Shown one piece after another: positions 26,315 through 34,817 of a stretch of DNA of 64,000 nucleotides; within the stretch, counting starts at the first letter, position 1; every line of letters begins with the position of its first letter. The notes under the pieces were generated by a model. The model was not told the DNA's origin. It was given only the letters and a program-made list of their open reading frames with translations, and searched no databases. A program made the translations under genes and the position numbers. Source of the stretch: Cytobacillus purgationiresistens (GTDB lineage: Bacteria > Bacillota > Bacilli > Bacillales > Cytobacillaceae). The stretch covers positions 186,001 to 250,000 of the forward strand of contig NZ_JAUSUB010000001.1 of the NCBI RefSeq assembly GCF_030813235.1. The letters run 5' to 3'.

Positions 26315-28034
26315 AACTAACAATAATATGTTCTTTCTCTTGGTCGACAATCTTTTGAACTTCTGCACCTTCTAAAGTTTCTTTCATAAGAAGTGCCTCA
26401 ACAAGTTGTTTATATTGATTTTGATAAGAATTGATAATTGTTTCAGCTTTTAGGCTTGCTTTTTTAAAGAGTTCTTGCAGTTTTTCTTCCTTTGCACGGT
26501 CGTTAAAGGTTAGCGTAAATCCATCTTCTAGTAGTCCTATATCTACCATCTGCTCTAGAATATTTTTTGCCTGCTGAACATCTCCGCTCACACCTATGCT
26601 ATGCTCACCCAGAACCATTCTTTCAGCTATGCCGCCAGCTAAGATCATCGCTACTTGATCAAGGAGTTCAGATGAAGTAGAAAGATGCATTTCTTTTGGT
26701 ATAGGAGCAACATAGCCGAGTGCCTGACCCCTAGGGATAATGGTTGCTTTTCTAACCGATCCGGGTTTTGTGACAGCAGCTAAAAGTGCATGTCCTGCTT
26801 CGTGAACGGCTACTCGTTTCTTAATTTGATCATCCTGTAAGCTCTGATTGCTGCTTCCTAAAATCGTCCGGTCAAGTGCAAAATCAAGATCCTCTTTTGT
26901 TATTAATTTTTGCCCATTTCTAATGGCTCTTCTACTGGCAGTTTCAAATAGTGAATGGATATCTGCTCCTGAAAAACCGGACGTAGTTTCAGCTAATTGA
27001 CTGAGTGAAGCCTGGACATCCGGAGCCAATGATCTTTCTCTTGTGTGGATATCTATGATTTCTTTACGACCATGCCTGTCAGGCAACTGAACATGAAAGG
27101 AAAAATCAATCCGTCCTGGTCGTAAAAAGGCTTCATCAAGCATGTCCCGTCGGTTTGTTGCGGCGATAAAAAGAATCCCATCGTTAGAATGACCGCCATC
27201 AAGCTGAACAAGAAGTTCAGTTAATGTCTTTTCACCTTCTTCACCGCCATGAGGCTTTCGCTTACCGGCTAACGCATCTACTTCATCAATAAAAATGACT
27301 GCAGGTGTTTGCTTTCTTGCATTTTGGAAAAGAGAACGGATGCGTGATGCACCGACCCCAACAAACAGCTCATTAAAGGCAGAACCGCTTGCTGAGAAGA
27401 AAGAAGAACCTAACTCTTTTGCGATCGCTTGAGCTAATAAAGTTTTACCTGTACCTGGCGGACCGTAAAGTAGGATTCCTTTTGGAGCCTGAATTCCCAA
27501 GTCACTCGACCGCTTAGGGTCTTTTAAAGTAGACAGTGTTTGCATAATCTCTTCCTTCATTTCCTGATGAATACCGCCTACATCTTTAAGTGAAATTTCA
27601 GGAAGGGGCTTAGCTTTCGAAACACTCTGTTTCATCGAATTTGTAGCACCCGCTTTTCCAGACTTAACGATAAAGAACCCCACTGCAAAAGTAATCAAGA
27701 AAAATGCTGCAAGAATCCAGATAGTAAAAGGATTTGTTGTAGAATATGAATATTGAATGGGATACTGATTCACCAGTTGTTCAACCATATCACCTTGCGG
27801 GGGGACATGTGATTGAAATTCGCCTTCATTGGTCGTAATATTTAATTTTCCGTTTTTATATTCAGTAATAGAAACCACTCCTGCATTCTCAGAAGAAATG
27901 ACTTCTTCTACTGCAGAAAAGGGGATGGTTTCTGGCTGCTTTTGCTGAGAAATAAAGAAAATAGATGTCAAAATCGCTATAAGGACAATGGCCATAATGA
28001 TAAACAATGAAGATCTCTTCATGTGCAATTTCAA
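26313..28034 (-). CDS. Short FtsH-like membrane AAA+ zinc metalloprotease
   Basis: 573 residues from TTG 28034, 7 bases after a GGGGG RBS. The frame is open upstream only because a 126-bp repeat lacks stops there, so longer starts are rejected. Two membrane helices (10-29, 104-123) bracket a small extracytoplasmic domain; the AAA+ module has Walker A 191-198, Walker B VIFIDEVDAL and an SRH with LRPGRID; the M41 zinc motif is H411-EAG-H415, third ligand Asp in SGDVQQA. Canonical Bacillus FtsH is about 640 residues and sits near tilS/hpt, so this is probably a second paralogue. It degrades membrane and regulatory proteins in the family's usual role. Confidence 0.9.
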   Translation of the reverse strand: MKLHMKRSSLFIIMAIVLIAILTSIFFISQQKQPETIPFSAVEEVISSENAGVVSITEYKNGKLNITTNEGEFQSHVPPQGDMVEQLVNQYPIQYSYSTTNPFTIWILAAFFLITFAVGFFIVKSGKAGATNSMKQSVSKAKPLPEISLKDVGGIHQEMKEEIMQTLSTLKDPKRSSDLGIQAPKGILLYGPPGTGKTLLAQAIAKELGSSFFSASGSAFNELFVGVGASRIRSLFQNARKQTPAVIFIDEVDALAGKRKPHGGEEGEKTLTELLVQLDGGHSNDGILFIAATNRRDMLDEAFLRPGRIDFSFHVQLPDRHGRKEIIDIHTRERSLAPDVQASLSQLAETTSGFSGADIHSLFETASRRAIRNGQKLITKEDLDFALDRTILGSSNQSLQDDQIKKRVAVHEAGHALLAAVTKPGSVRKATIIPRGQALGYVAPIPKEMHLSTSSELLDQVAMILAGGIAERMVLGEHSIGVSGDVQQAKNILEQMVDIGLLEDGFTLTFNDRAKEEKLQELFKKASLKAETIINSYQNQYKQLVEALLMKETLEGAEVQKIVDQEKEHIIVS

Positions 28035-28050
28035 AAAATAACCCCCTAAT

Positions 28051-28348
28051 AATGAAATGCGGAGGAGCCTCGAACAGCCCCGACAAGCATAAGACAGGTC
28101 AACCGGAAAGGCGGACTTTGCCTTTTTGGTGGACCTGGCATATGACCTCGAGGGGCTAGGCTCCGCAGCTGGACAAAATGAAATGCAGAGGAGCCTCGAA
28201 CAGCCCCGACAAGCATAAGACAGGTCAACCGGAAAGGCGGACTTTGCCTTTTTGGTGGACCTGGCATATGACCTCGAGGGGCTAGGCTCCGCAGCTGGAC
28301 AAAATGAAATGCGGAGGAGCCTCGAACAGCCCCGACAAGCATAAGACA
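28051..28348. repeat. Tandemly duplicated 126-bp nested-hairpin element (2.4 copies)
   Basis: Units 28051-28176 and 28177-28302 differ at one base; a partial third copy runs 28303-28348. Inside each unit successive arms pair toward the centre: GGAGCC/GGCTCC, AGCCCC/GGGGCT, CAGGTC/GACCTG, AAGGC/GCCTT, so the unit folds as one long interrupted hairpin. It resembles, from memory, a GC-rich interspersed element common between Bacillaceae genes. It lies between the ftsH-like start and the thiT promoter, and is much more GC-rich than its surroundings. Confidence 0.9.
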
Positions 28349-28495
28349 ATGTATGATTATCTACGAAGTCGAAAAACTTCTTACTTAAGATAAAACTATA
28401 AATATTTCTATATATACATTATAAATTAGGTTGAATAGGTATCTATAGTACAAGTTCATGTAAATCCAGGAAAAAAATTCAATTTTATTTTCATC

Positions 28496-28524
28496 TTCAC
28501 AAATATATTAAGGTGATATATACT
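28496..28524 (+). promoter_or_regulatory. Sigma-A promoter of thiT
   Basis: TTCACA, a 17-base spacer and TATACT (five of six matches in each), with transcription predicted to begin about 20 bases before the riboswitch. Confidence 0.8.
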
Positions 28525-28547
28525 GTACATAATTACATAGAAACGTA

Positions 28548-28638
28548 AGCCACAAGGGGAGCACTTGCTGAGAGTGAATAGTTTTTTCTATTCTGACCCT
28601 TTGAACCTGTTAGTTAATGCTAGCGCAGGAATGTGGGA
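28548..28638 (+). ncRNA. TPP (THI-element) riboswitch
   Basis: All conserved parts are in order: P1 strand CCACA, AGGGGAGC, the thi-box GCTGAGAG (28567-28574), GACCCTTTGAACCTG, then GTTAATGCTAGCGCAGGAA and the closing TGTGG. It binds thiamin pyrophosphate. No obvious T-run terminator hairpin follows in the 65 bases before the gene, so control may be at translation or by a hairpin I cannot see. Confidence 0.96.
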
Positions 28639-28703
28639 CGATGTCATTAAGACTATTTGTTCTTCCTTGAGGTGTGCGTATTTTACCGAAAGGGAGTTTT
28701 TTA

Positions 28704-29306
28704 ATGACTAAAAAGTTAAGTTTATTAGCTTTGATCGAAATATCATTCTTTGCAGCCTTTGCACTTATTTTGGATTTATTTCCATCAATTAAGCTCTCAC
28801 CATCGATTTCCATTTCCTTTGCAATGGTGCCTATTTTTATATTGGCTTTTCGCTGGGGCTTTAAAGTAAGTGTAATTGCAGGTTTTTTATGGGGAGTATT
28901 ACAGGTCGTGACAGGTGATGCATGGATAGCAACACCGACCCAAGCATTCATCGAATATTTTGTTGCCTTTGCATTTATAGGAGGAGCAGGACTGTTTTAT
29001 TCTTCTATTCGGAAAAATCTGAGAACCGGAGAAAAGAAAAAAGCATTGCTTTGGATGGTGTTAGCTATATTCGTTGGGTCTGCAGCACGTTATTTTTGGC
29101 ACTTTCTTGCAGGAGTTATCTTTTTCGGAAGTCTCGCTCCAAAAGGGGTGTCACCGGTTATGTTTTCATTTACTGCAAATGGATTAACGCTGCTGGGTAC
29201 ATGGATGTTATGCTCAATCATCACAGTCGCTATCGTGTCAACAGCACCAAGCTTGGTAATTAGGAAAGATGCAGATTTTATCAAGCCAGAACAGAAAGTG
29301 TCATAA
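28704..29306 (+). CDS. thiT: Thiamine ECF transporter S component
   Basis: 200 residues from ATG 28704 (RBS AAAGGGAG; the in-frame codon at 28674 is rejected). Six hydrophobic helices; the pattern SISISFAMVPIFILAFRWG and GVLQVVTG and ARYFWHFLAG matches ThiT/YuaJ, which binds thiamine and joins the shared EcfAA'T energising module encoded elsewhere. The TPP riboswitch directly upstream makes the assignment firm: high TPP should shut the gene off. Confidence 0.95.
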   Translation: MTKKLSLLALIEISFFAAFALILDLFPSIKLSPSISISFAMVPIFILAFRWGFKVSVIAGFLWGVLQVVTGDAWIATPTQAFIEYFVAFAFIGGAGLFYSSIRKNLRTGEKKKALLWMVLAIFVGSAARYFWHFLAGVIFFGSLAPKGVSPVMFSFTANGLTLLGTWMLCSIITVAIVSTAPSLVIRKDADFIKPEQKVS

Positions 29307-29317
29307 GCTTCATTCTT

Positions 29318-29349
29318 AACCGGTTCACTAATCGTGAATCGGTTTTTTA
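29318..29349 (+). terminator. Terminator of thiT
   Basis: AACCGGTTCAC pairs with GTGAATCGGTT (one wobble) across a 5-base loop, followed by TTTT. Confidence 0.88.
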
Positions 29350-29383
29350 GTTGGCTTTGCATTTCTTTCTTTTTATCATCTGC

Positions 29384-29757
29384 TCATAAGAGATGAAAAG
29401 GAATCAAGCTATAAAATAATAGCCCTACAATAAGGATAAAAAGGATTGAAGGGTAATTAAACCCCGAAAAACCACCATTCATTAGTAATTTGCAAGGAAC
29501 GAAGAGCGAAAAAATATAAATAGCCTCACCAATCCCTTTAAGTGCAAAAACTCATTTGAAATACTTCTCTAAAGTCAATTCATAAAAGTAGGAAAAAAAC
29601 AAGCAAATAGAAGGGACGATAGTGAATGTAATAGCGCCAATTGTCACAAAGTAATCTCATAAAATAAAATGGATGCTATTGAACCAAAGTGAATGACAGC
29701 GATAACAATGTTCTATTTGCGTAAGGGATCCTTGAGGTAAAGCCATTTTCACCAATA
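29384..29757 (-). pseudogene. Decayed membrane-protein gene of unknown family
   Basis: No frame is open across this 550-base gap, but the minus strand translates piecewise into a membrane protein: GENGFTSRIPYANR, then in another frame IVIAVIHFGSIASILFYEI, then VTIGAITFTIVPSIC, and finally a 50-codon stretch containing FALKGIGEAIYIFSLFVPCK and FILIVGLLFYSLIPFHLL ending at TGA 29384-29386. At least two frameshifts and one internal stop are needed. I do not recognise the family. Confidence 0.6.
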
Positions 29758-29902
29758 ATTTATAAGAATAATCCCACAAAACAATATATATAAATAACAT
29801 AATGTCAACTGGATAATACGTCTATTTTATGTCTATTTTCCGAAAAAATATTGACAACATTGTGAACGGGGAGGATAATGGATGCAAAGGAGGATGATGG
29901 AA

Positions 29903-30178
29903 ATGAACACAAGAGAATCAATGTTAAATGCGGTGAAGTACTTTGGTGGGACATTACTAATAGCTGGAATCATCATCTTTTCGATCGGTTTCTTTGGAAA
30001 CGTATCCAGCACACTTACTGGAGTAGGAATCGGCACAGTGATGGGCGCAATTTTTGTTTTTCTAATGGGAATCTTTTTTGTAGCAACTGAGGAAGTACTC
30101 GAGAAGACGAAGAGAGAGAGTGGGGCGGAGTTAGCTAAAATTACGCCAATTGCCATAACCTCAATAAAAACAAAATAG
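29903..30178 (+). CDS. Small two-helix membrane protein, unknown function
   Basis: 91 residues from ATG 29903, 9 bases after AGGAGG; ATG 29882 lies before that RBS and ATG 29897 is too close. Two hydrophobic segments (about 15-34 and 43-63) are joined by a glycine-rich turn, followed by a charged helix (EEVLEKTKRESG). Looks like a real Bacillaceae small membrane protein but I know no function. Confidence 0.7.
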   Translation: MNTRESMLNAVKYFGGTLLIAGIIIFSIGFFGNVSSTLTGVGIGTVMGAIFVFLMGIFFVATEEVLEKTKRESGAELAKITPIAITSIKTK

Positions 30179-30205
30179 GAGCGCCTAGATAGACGCTCCC
30201 TTTTA
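30178..30205. terminator. Shared terminator between the small membrane protein and qoxD
   Basis: GGAGCG pairs with CGCTCC, with CT/AG extending the stem after a C/A mismatch. On the plus strand CTTTT follows; on the minus strand TATTTTGTTTTT follows, so it fits the convergent qox operon best. Confidence 0.65.
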
Positions 30206-30216
30206 CATACCTTGGT

Positions 30217-30510
30217 TTATTGGAACTGATAGGTCCAAACCAATGTGAGTAGGGTACCTAATACAGTGATGATTGCAATCGCCATACCATAATAGATACT
30301 TGTATATATTGTAGTTTTATCCTCAGATTCTCCAGCATGCATGAAGAGAATAAGCTGTAGTCCAGCTTGAATAAATGCTGTAACAAGAAGGATTGTCATA
30401 CCAACTGCGAATGACATATCCATGAAATATACCAATAGGGCAACTGCTGTTAGGACAAGTGAAAAGATGAATCCAATCACTTGTTTTCTTGGGAATAATT
30501 CTTTCATCAT
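30217..30510 (-). CDS. qoxD: Cytochrome aa3 quinol oxidase subunit IV
   Basis: 97 residues starting at ATG 30510, whose A is the last base of the qoxC stop. Three helices; VIGFIFSLVLT and TAFIQAGLQLILFMHAGESE match QoxD. Subunit IV helps assemble or stabilise the oxidase. Last gene of qoxABCD. Confidence 0.93.
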   Translation of the reverse strand: MMKELFPRKQVIGFIFSLVLTAVALLVYFMDMSFAVGMTILLVTAFIQAGLQLILFMHAGESEDKTTIYTSIYYGMAIAIITVLGTLLTLVWTYQFQ

Positions 30511-31106
30511 TACATCATTCCTTTCAGATAGACGAAGCTGAAGATGAAGATCCAAACGACGTCTAAGAAATGCCAGTAAAGTGAGAAGATAAATGATTTA
30601 TTTGTTGTTTCTGGCGTTAAACCATTTTTCTTCACTTGAAGTAGAATGAATAATCCCCAGAACAAACCAAATGTTACGTGAGCCCCGTGTGTCCCTAAAG
30701 TTGTTAAAAGGATTGCTGTAAAAGCACTTGTTTGCAATCCAGCACCTACATGTACATAGTGAACAAATTCATAAATTTCAACACCTAAAAAGGCAAGACC
30801 TAATACAAGAGTGATTCCGAAGAATACCAGCATGGCCTTTTTATTGCCAAGACGCATAGCGTGGATAGCAAGACCAATGGTGAAACTACTTGTTAATAAT
30901 AGAATCGTTTCTGCTAATACAGGTGTAATTTCAAATATTTCTGCCCCGCTAGGCCCATTTCCTGTTCCATTAACTAGAACGAAATACGAAGCGAATAACG
31001 TGGCGAAAAGCATAATTTCTGCGCCAAGGAAAATCCAAAATCCTAATATTTTTAACCGATTTTGTTCTGTACTATATTCAAGAGGGAGTGAGTGATCTAT
31101 CTTCAT
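30510..31106 (-). CDS. qoxC: Cytochrome aa3 quinol oxidase subunit III
   Basis: 198 residues, five helices as in short COX3 proteins. KILGFWIFLGAEIMLFATLFASYFV and the HGAHVTFGLFWG and YWHFLDVVWIFIF segments are typical. It shares single-base stop/start junctions with qoxB and qoxD, so synthesis of the subunits is coupled. Confidence 0.95.
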   Translation of the reverse strand: MKIDHSLPLEYSTEQNRLKILGFWIFLGAEIMLFATLFASYFVLVNGTGNGPSGAEIFEITPVLAETILLLTSSFTIGLAIHAMRLGNKKAMLVFFGITLVLGLAFLGVEIYEFVHYVHVGAGLQTSAFTAILLTTLGTHGAHVTFGLFWGLFILLQVKKNGLTPETTNKSFIFSLYWHFLDVVWIFIFSFVYLKGMM

Positions 31107-33052
31107 TATCGGTTACCTCCCAGTTTATTTTCTGTTTCTTCCACTTCTTCAAGTGGAATATAGCGACCATGGTCCTTTTCGAACGATTGGTAAGCCATGC
31201 ATCCGAAGATTGCAAGTGTAAAGATAATGACTGGAATCCACATAGCAAATATGAAAGAGAAGCCCCATAGGAAGAAGAGAATCCCCATAATAAATGGAAT
31301 ACCGCTGTTATTTGGCATGTGAATCTTTTCTAATTCACCTTCAAATAATTTCTTGCCATGTTTCTTTTGATCCCAGAACGGCTCAACAGAGTCGATTTGT
31401 GGGATTTTTGCAAAGTTATACTCAGGAACTGGAGTATGGGTAGACCATTCCAATGTACGAGCATCCCAAGGGTCTGACCCGATATCTCGTGAAGCATAAC
31501 GGAAACTATAGTAAATATTATAAACGATTAACGCGAATCCGACTGCTAAACCAGCTGCACCGATAAATGAAATCATATTCCAGATAGCAAATCCGCTAGC
31601 TTCAGAATATGTGTACATACGACGAGCTTGACCGTCTAGGCCAGAGAAGAACATTGGCATGAAAGCAACTAATGTGCTGATTCCAATTGTCCATGCAGAC
31701 CATTTGCCGATTCTTTCATTAAGCATAAAGCCGAACATTTTTGGCCAATAATATGTGAGGCCAGCTAACATTGCAAACACGACACCAGGGATGATAACCA
31801 TATGGAAATGAGCAACTAAGAACATTGTATTGTGATATTGGTAGTCAGCTGCTGACATTCCTAGCATAACTCCTGTTACACCACCGATAGTGAAAAGCGG
31901 TATAAATAGAAGGGAGTAGAGCATAGGTGTTGTAATGACGATTTTCCCTTTGTGAAGTGTAAATAGCCAGTTAAATATCTTAACTCCGGTCGGAACAGCG
32001 ATTGCCATTGTCGTAATGGAGAAGATACTGTTAACAAATGCGCCTTGACCCATTGTAAAGAAGTGATGAACCCATACAACGAATGAAAGTACTGAAATGA
32101 TAACCATGGATCCAACCATTGATTTATATCCATAAAGGTTACGTCTTGCAAATGTAGAGATAACCTCACTGTAAATACCAAACGCTGGTAATATTAGGAT
32201 GTATACTTCAGGATGTCCCCATACCCAGAAGAGGTTGGCCCAAAGCATATCCATTCCACCGTTATTCGATGTAAAGAAGTTTGCACCAAATAATCGATCT
32301 AAAGTTCCCATTGCTAGAGCAACAGTTAGAACAGGGAATGCGAACACAATGATAATGTTAGCAATAAACGCTGACCATGTGAACATCGGCATTTTCATAA
32401 GAGTCATGCCTGGTGCTCTCATTTTTAAAATAGTGGCGAGGAAGTTGATACCTGTCATCAATGTACCAAGACCAGCTATTTGGATAGCGATCATATAATA
32501 ATTGGTACCGACTGATTGGCTAAAATCATTTCCGGCAAGCGGGAAGTAAGATGTCCAGCCTGCATCAGGTGATCCTCCAACGACAAATGAAATGTTAAAT
32601 AACATAGCACCTGCAAAGAATAACCAGAAGCTCAATGCATTCAAACGAGGGAATGCAACATCACGAGCACCAATTTGCAACGGTATAACAAAGTTCATTA
32701 AACCGATGATAAATGGCATAGCCATAAATAGTATCATTACAACCCCATGGGTTGAGAAGATTTCGTTATAATGCTGTGCATCAAGCAATTTATTTTCCGG
32801 AGCGGCTAGCTGCGCACGCATCATGATTGCGTCAGCACCTCCGCGGAAAAGCATAAGAATCGCAGAAATTAAGTACATGATACCAATACGCTTATGGTCA
32901 ACGGTTGTTAACCATTCACGCCATAGGAAGCCCCACTTTTTGAAATAGGTTAAGCCGGCAAAGATAGCAATAACAGTTAAACCGATGGCAACCATTGATG
33001 CATAAATCGCGGGACTTGGATGTGGAACAGCAAATCGTTCAAAGAATTCCAT
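31106..33052 (-). CDS. qoxB: Cytochrome aa3 quinol oxidase subunit I
   Basis: 648 residues, the catalytic haem-copper subunit. Diagnostic motifs: WGHPEVYILILPAFG (CuB histidine and cross-linked tyrosine), VWVHHFFTMG (CuB His-His), and VAHFHMVIIPG (haem ligands), plus STHGVVMILF near the N-terminus. It reduces oxygen to water and pumps protons, taking electrons from menaquinol because subunit II lacks CuA. Located 54 bases after qoxA. Confidence 0.97.
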   Translation of the reverse strand: MEFFERFAVPHPSPAIYASMVAIGLTVIAIFAGLTYFKKWGFLWREWLTTVDHKRIGIMYLISAILMLFRGGADAIMMRAQLAAPENKLLDAQHYNEIFSTHGVVMILFMAMPFIIGLMNFVIPLQIGARDVAFPRLNALSFWLFFAGAMLFNISFVVGGSPDAGWTSYFPLAGNDFSQSVGTNYYMIAIQIAGLGTLMTGINFLATILKMRAPGMTLMKMPMFTWSAFIANIIIVFAFPVLTVALAMGTLDRLFGANFFTSNNGGMDMLWANLFWVWGHPEVYILILPAFGIYSEVISTFARRNLYGYKSMVGSMVIISVLSFVVWVHHFFTMGQGAFVNSIFSITTMAIAVPTGVKIFNWLFTLHKGKIVITTPMLYSLLFIPLFTIGGVTGVMLGMSAADYQYHNTMFLVAHFHMVIIPGVVFAMLAGLTYYWPKMFGFMLNERIGKWSAWTIGISTLVAFMPMFFSGLDGQARRMYTYSEASGFAIWNMISFIGAAGLAVGFALIVYNIYYSFRYASRDIGSDPWDARTLEWSTHTPVPEYNFAKIPQIDSVEPFWDQKKHGKKLFEGELEKIHMPNNSGIPFIMGILFFLWGFSFIFAMWIPVIIFTLAIFGCMAYQSFEKDHGRYIPLEEVEETENKLGGNR

Positions 33053-33106
33053 CCTTTGTAACTCCTTTCAAATCTATATTAAACTAGCAGATTATGATTT
33101 AATTAA

Positions 33107-34033
33107 TTAATGACCACTGTGTTCAGAATGCTCATCGTGGTTCTCATGATCTTCATGATCGTCGTTTGACTCTTCATCATCACTTGATCCGTGATTATGT
33201 CCAGCATGTTCACCTTCAGGGGCTGGCATGAAGTCTAAATGTGTACCAGTAAACGTCATTTTTCCTAAGTGACCTGGTTCTAATAATCCTACAAATTCTT
33301 CTTCAGTAATTGGCTTAGCAGTATTGTGAACTTCTTCAACCCACTCATCGAATTCAACAGGTGTCATAGCTGTTACATCGAAAGTGTTTTCTGCAAATCC
33401 TTCTCCACTAAAGTTAGCGTTACGACCCATAAAATCACCAGGGTGATCTGCCGCTAAATGAAGAGTTGTAACCATATCAGCCATGGCATATTTTTGGCCG
33501 CCAAGCTGTGGTACCCAGAAGCTTGTAATGGGTCCAAATGAATAAAGTTTAAATTCAATTGCTCTGTCAGTTGGAATGTATAAGTAGTTTAATGTTTCAA
33601 TATCCTCTTCAGGATAGCTAAAGTGCCATTTCCAGTTTGATGAAGATGCGTAAACCACTAAAGGTTCCTTATCCTCGTATCCTGGAGGTGTTGATTCAAC
33701 TTTGTAGTTACTTTGAACAGAGACAAAAGACATAAAGGCAACGATTAATACTGGAATTCCAACACATAATGCTTCAACCCAAATGTTTCCTTCGATATGT
33801 GGTGGCTCGTAATCTTCTTTTTGTTTAGATGCACGAAACTTAATGAGCATGTATGCCAGCATCGCAAATACTACAAGGACAACAAATGACATAATCCCAA
33901 TTGATAGTTTAATATCATTTGCCTGCACTGCTGCTTGCGGACCTTTAGGATCTAATACAGTCAATGGTTCACAGCCTGTTAATACAGTGGCAATAGTAAT
34001 AATTGCCAACAAGAGAGCCCTTTTTAATTTCAT
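33107..34033 (-). CDS. qoxA: Cytochrome aa3 quinol oxidase subunit II (lipoprotein)
   Basis: 308 residues from ATG 34033 (RBS AAAGGGG; an upstream in-frame codon at 34084 is rejected). Lipobox VLTGC, two helices, and a cupredoxin domain. Where cytochrome c oxidases have the CuA Cys-x3-Cys-x3-His motif, this has GRNANFSGEGFAENTF, so it is a quinol oxidase. The last 35 residues form a His/Asp/Glu-rich tail outside the membrane that could bind metal. First gene of the operon. Confidence 0.95.
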   Translation of the reverse strand: MKLKRALLLAIITIATVLTGCEPLTVLDPKGPQAAVQANDIKLSIGIMSFVVLVVFAMLAYMLIKFRASKQKEDYEPPHIEGNIWVEALCVGIPVLIVAFMSFVSVQSNYKVESTPPGYEDKEPLVVYASSSNWKWHFSYPEEDIETLNYLYIPTDRAIEFKLYSFGPITSFWVPQLGGQKYAMADMVTTLHLAADHPGDFMGRNANFSGEGFAENTFDVTAMTPVEFDEWVEEVHNTAKPITEEEFVGLLEPGHLGKMTFTGTHLDFMPAPEGEHAGHNHGSSDDEESNDDHEDHENHDEHSEHSGH

Positions 34034-34136
34034 TGATGTACCCCTTTCTAACATTGTTAAAGGATGATTAATTTGAAAACGCAATCATCACGTCTGTAAT
34101 CCCTATGTTAGTATCATAAATGGTTAAAAACAATTG

Positions 34137-34156
34137 TTTGTGATAGGTGTCACAAA
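34137..34156. promoter_or_regulatory. Perfect Rex/Fnr-like palindrome upstream of qoxA
   Basis: TTTGTGA-TAGGTG-TCACAAA: two perfect 7-bp arms around 6 bases. The arms fit the Rex consensus TTGTGAA-N4-TTCACAA in its outer six bases and the B. subtilis Fnr consensus TGTGA-N6-TCACA exactly. Either would tie oxidase expression to redox state or oxygen. Confidence 0.7.
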
Positions 34157-34235
34157 ATGTTCATGAAGAATCCATGTATTTAGTCACAAAATGTTCATGA
34201 AACTGAAAATATAAATGTCGCATAATATTCATGCT
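34149..34235. repeat. Three 19-bp direct repeats at exact 34-bp spacing upstream of qoxA
   Basis: GTCACAAAATGTTCATGAA occurs identically at 34149-34167 and 34183-34201, and a degenerate copy (14 of 19) at 34217-34235. The spacing of 34 is constant, about three helical turns. The first copy overlaps one arm of the Rex/Fnr-like palindrome. This looks like a multi-site operator, possibly for a response regulator such as ResD (TTTTGTGAC on the minus strand). The rest of the 34034-34434 gap is AT-rich with no gene. Confidence 0.75.
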
Positions 34236-34434
34236 TGAACGTATATATAGAAATGCATGAAAATTACATCTTCTAAGAGGGGATTTTCCTTCATTTGAAA
34301 TATATATTAATATAATGATAATAATTCTCTCTCAACATATTGAATTGAAATAGGGTGCTACCCCCAAACAATTTATAAGATAATCGTATACTATAAGAAG
34401 AAATAGCTTTTAATGATAGGAAGGAGGTCAAATG

Positions 34435-34563
34435 ATGGAAGTCATCATTGCAGATATTGACAATCTATTAGAAATAACTTCATGGATGGCTGAAGAAGAT
34501 GTAAAACAGACCATTCGACAGTTCGAGATTGATGAGCTATTAGATGAAACCAAAGGCTGGTAG
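34435..34563 (+). CDS. Small acidic hypothetical protein (42 residues)
   Basis: ATG 34435 follows AAGGAGGT at ideal spacing (ATG 34432 is an alternative). The product MEVIIADIDNLLEITSWMAE... is acidic, predicted helical, and lacks a membrane segment or known motif. The near-perfect Shine-Dalgarno sequence is the main evidence. Confidence 0.6.
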   Translation: MEVIIADIDNLLEITSWMAEEDVKQTIRQFEIDELLDETKGW

Positions 34564-34660
34564 CATGTTGTTTTTTGAGATTTAATAGGAAATTGCAAAA
34601 GGAAATTACGTTCTCTTTCAACTTATAACAAGAGTTGATCCCCTTTCTTTAAAATAAAAA

Positions 34661-34704
34661 GATGGAAGACTCCTAAGAGCCCTCTAAAGATTTATCATCC
34701 ATCC
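34661..34704 (-). terminator. Probable minus-strand terminator in the gap
   Basis: GATGGA/TCCATC closes an interrupted stem with inner GAG...CTC pairing; reading leftward it is followed by TTTTTATTTT. It implies a leftward transcript with no obvious long gene. Confidence 0.5.
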
Positions 34705-34817
34705 CAAATACCTGATGTTAGTCTCCCTGAAATCCTTTCTCTTAAAAATTCACAGAAAATCGGTAAAAACTGTTTTATATGGATAGAAGCTATGTGCGAT
34801 ATAAACTTTCGAAAAAG

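Noticed and set aside
28035-28349. N-terminal extension of the FtsH-like protein and a reverse 98-codon frame, both with repeated peptide segments
   Set aside because: They are translations of the 126-bp non-coding repeat; a good RBS and TTG start lie at 28034 and the extension has no RBS.
29878-30090. 70-codon frame overlapping the small membrane protein gene
   Set aside because: Out of frame with the well-supported RBS and membrane segments of the 29903 gene; composition is not protein-like.
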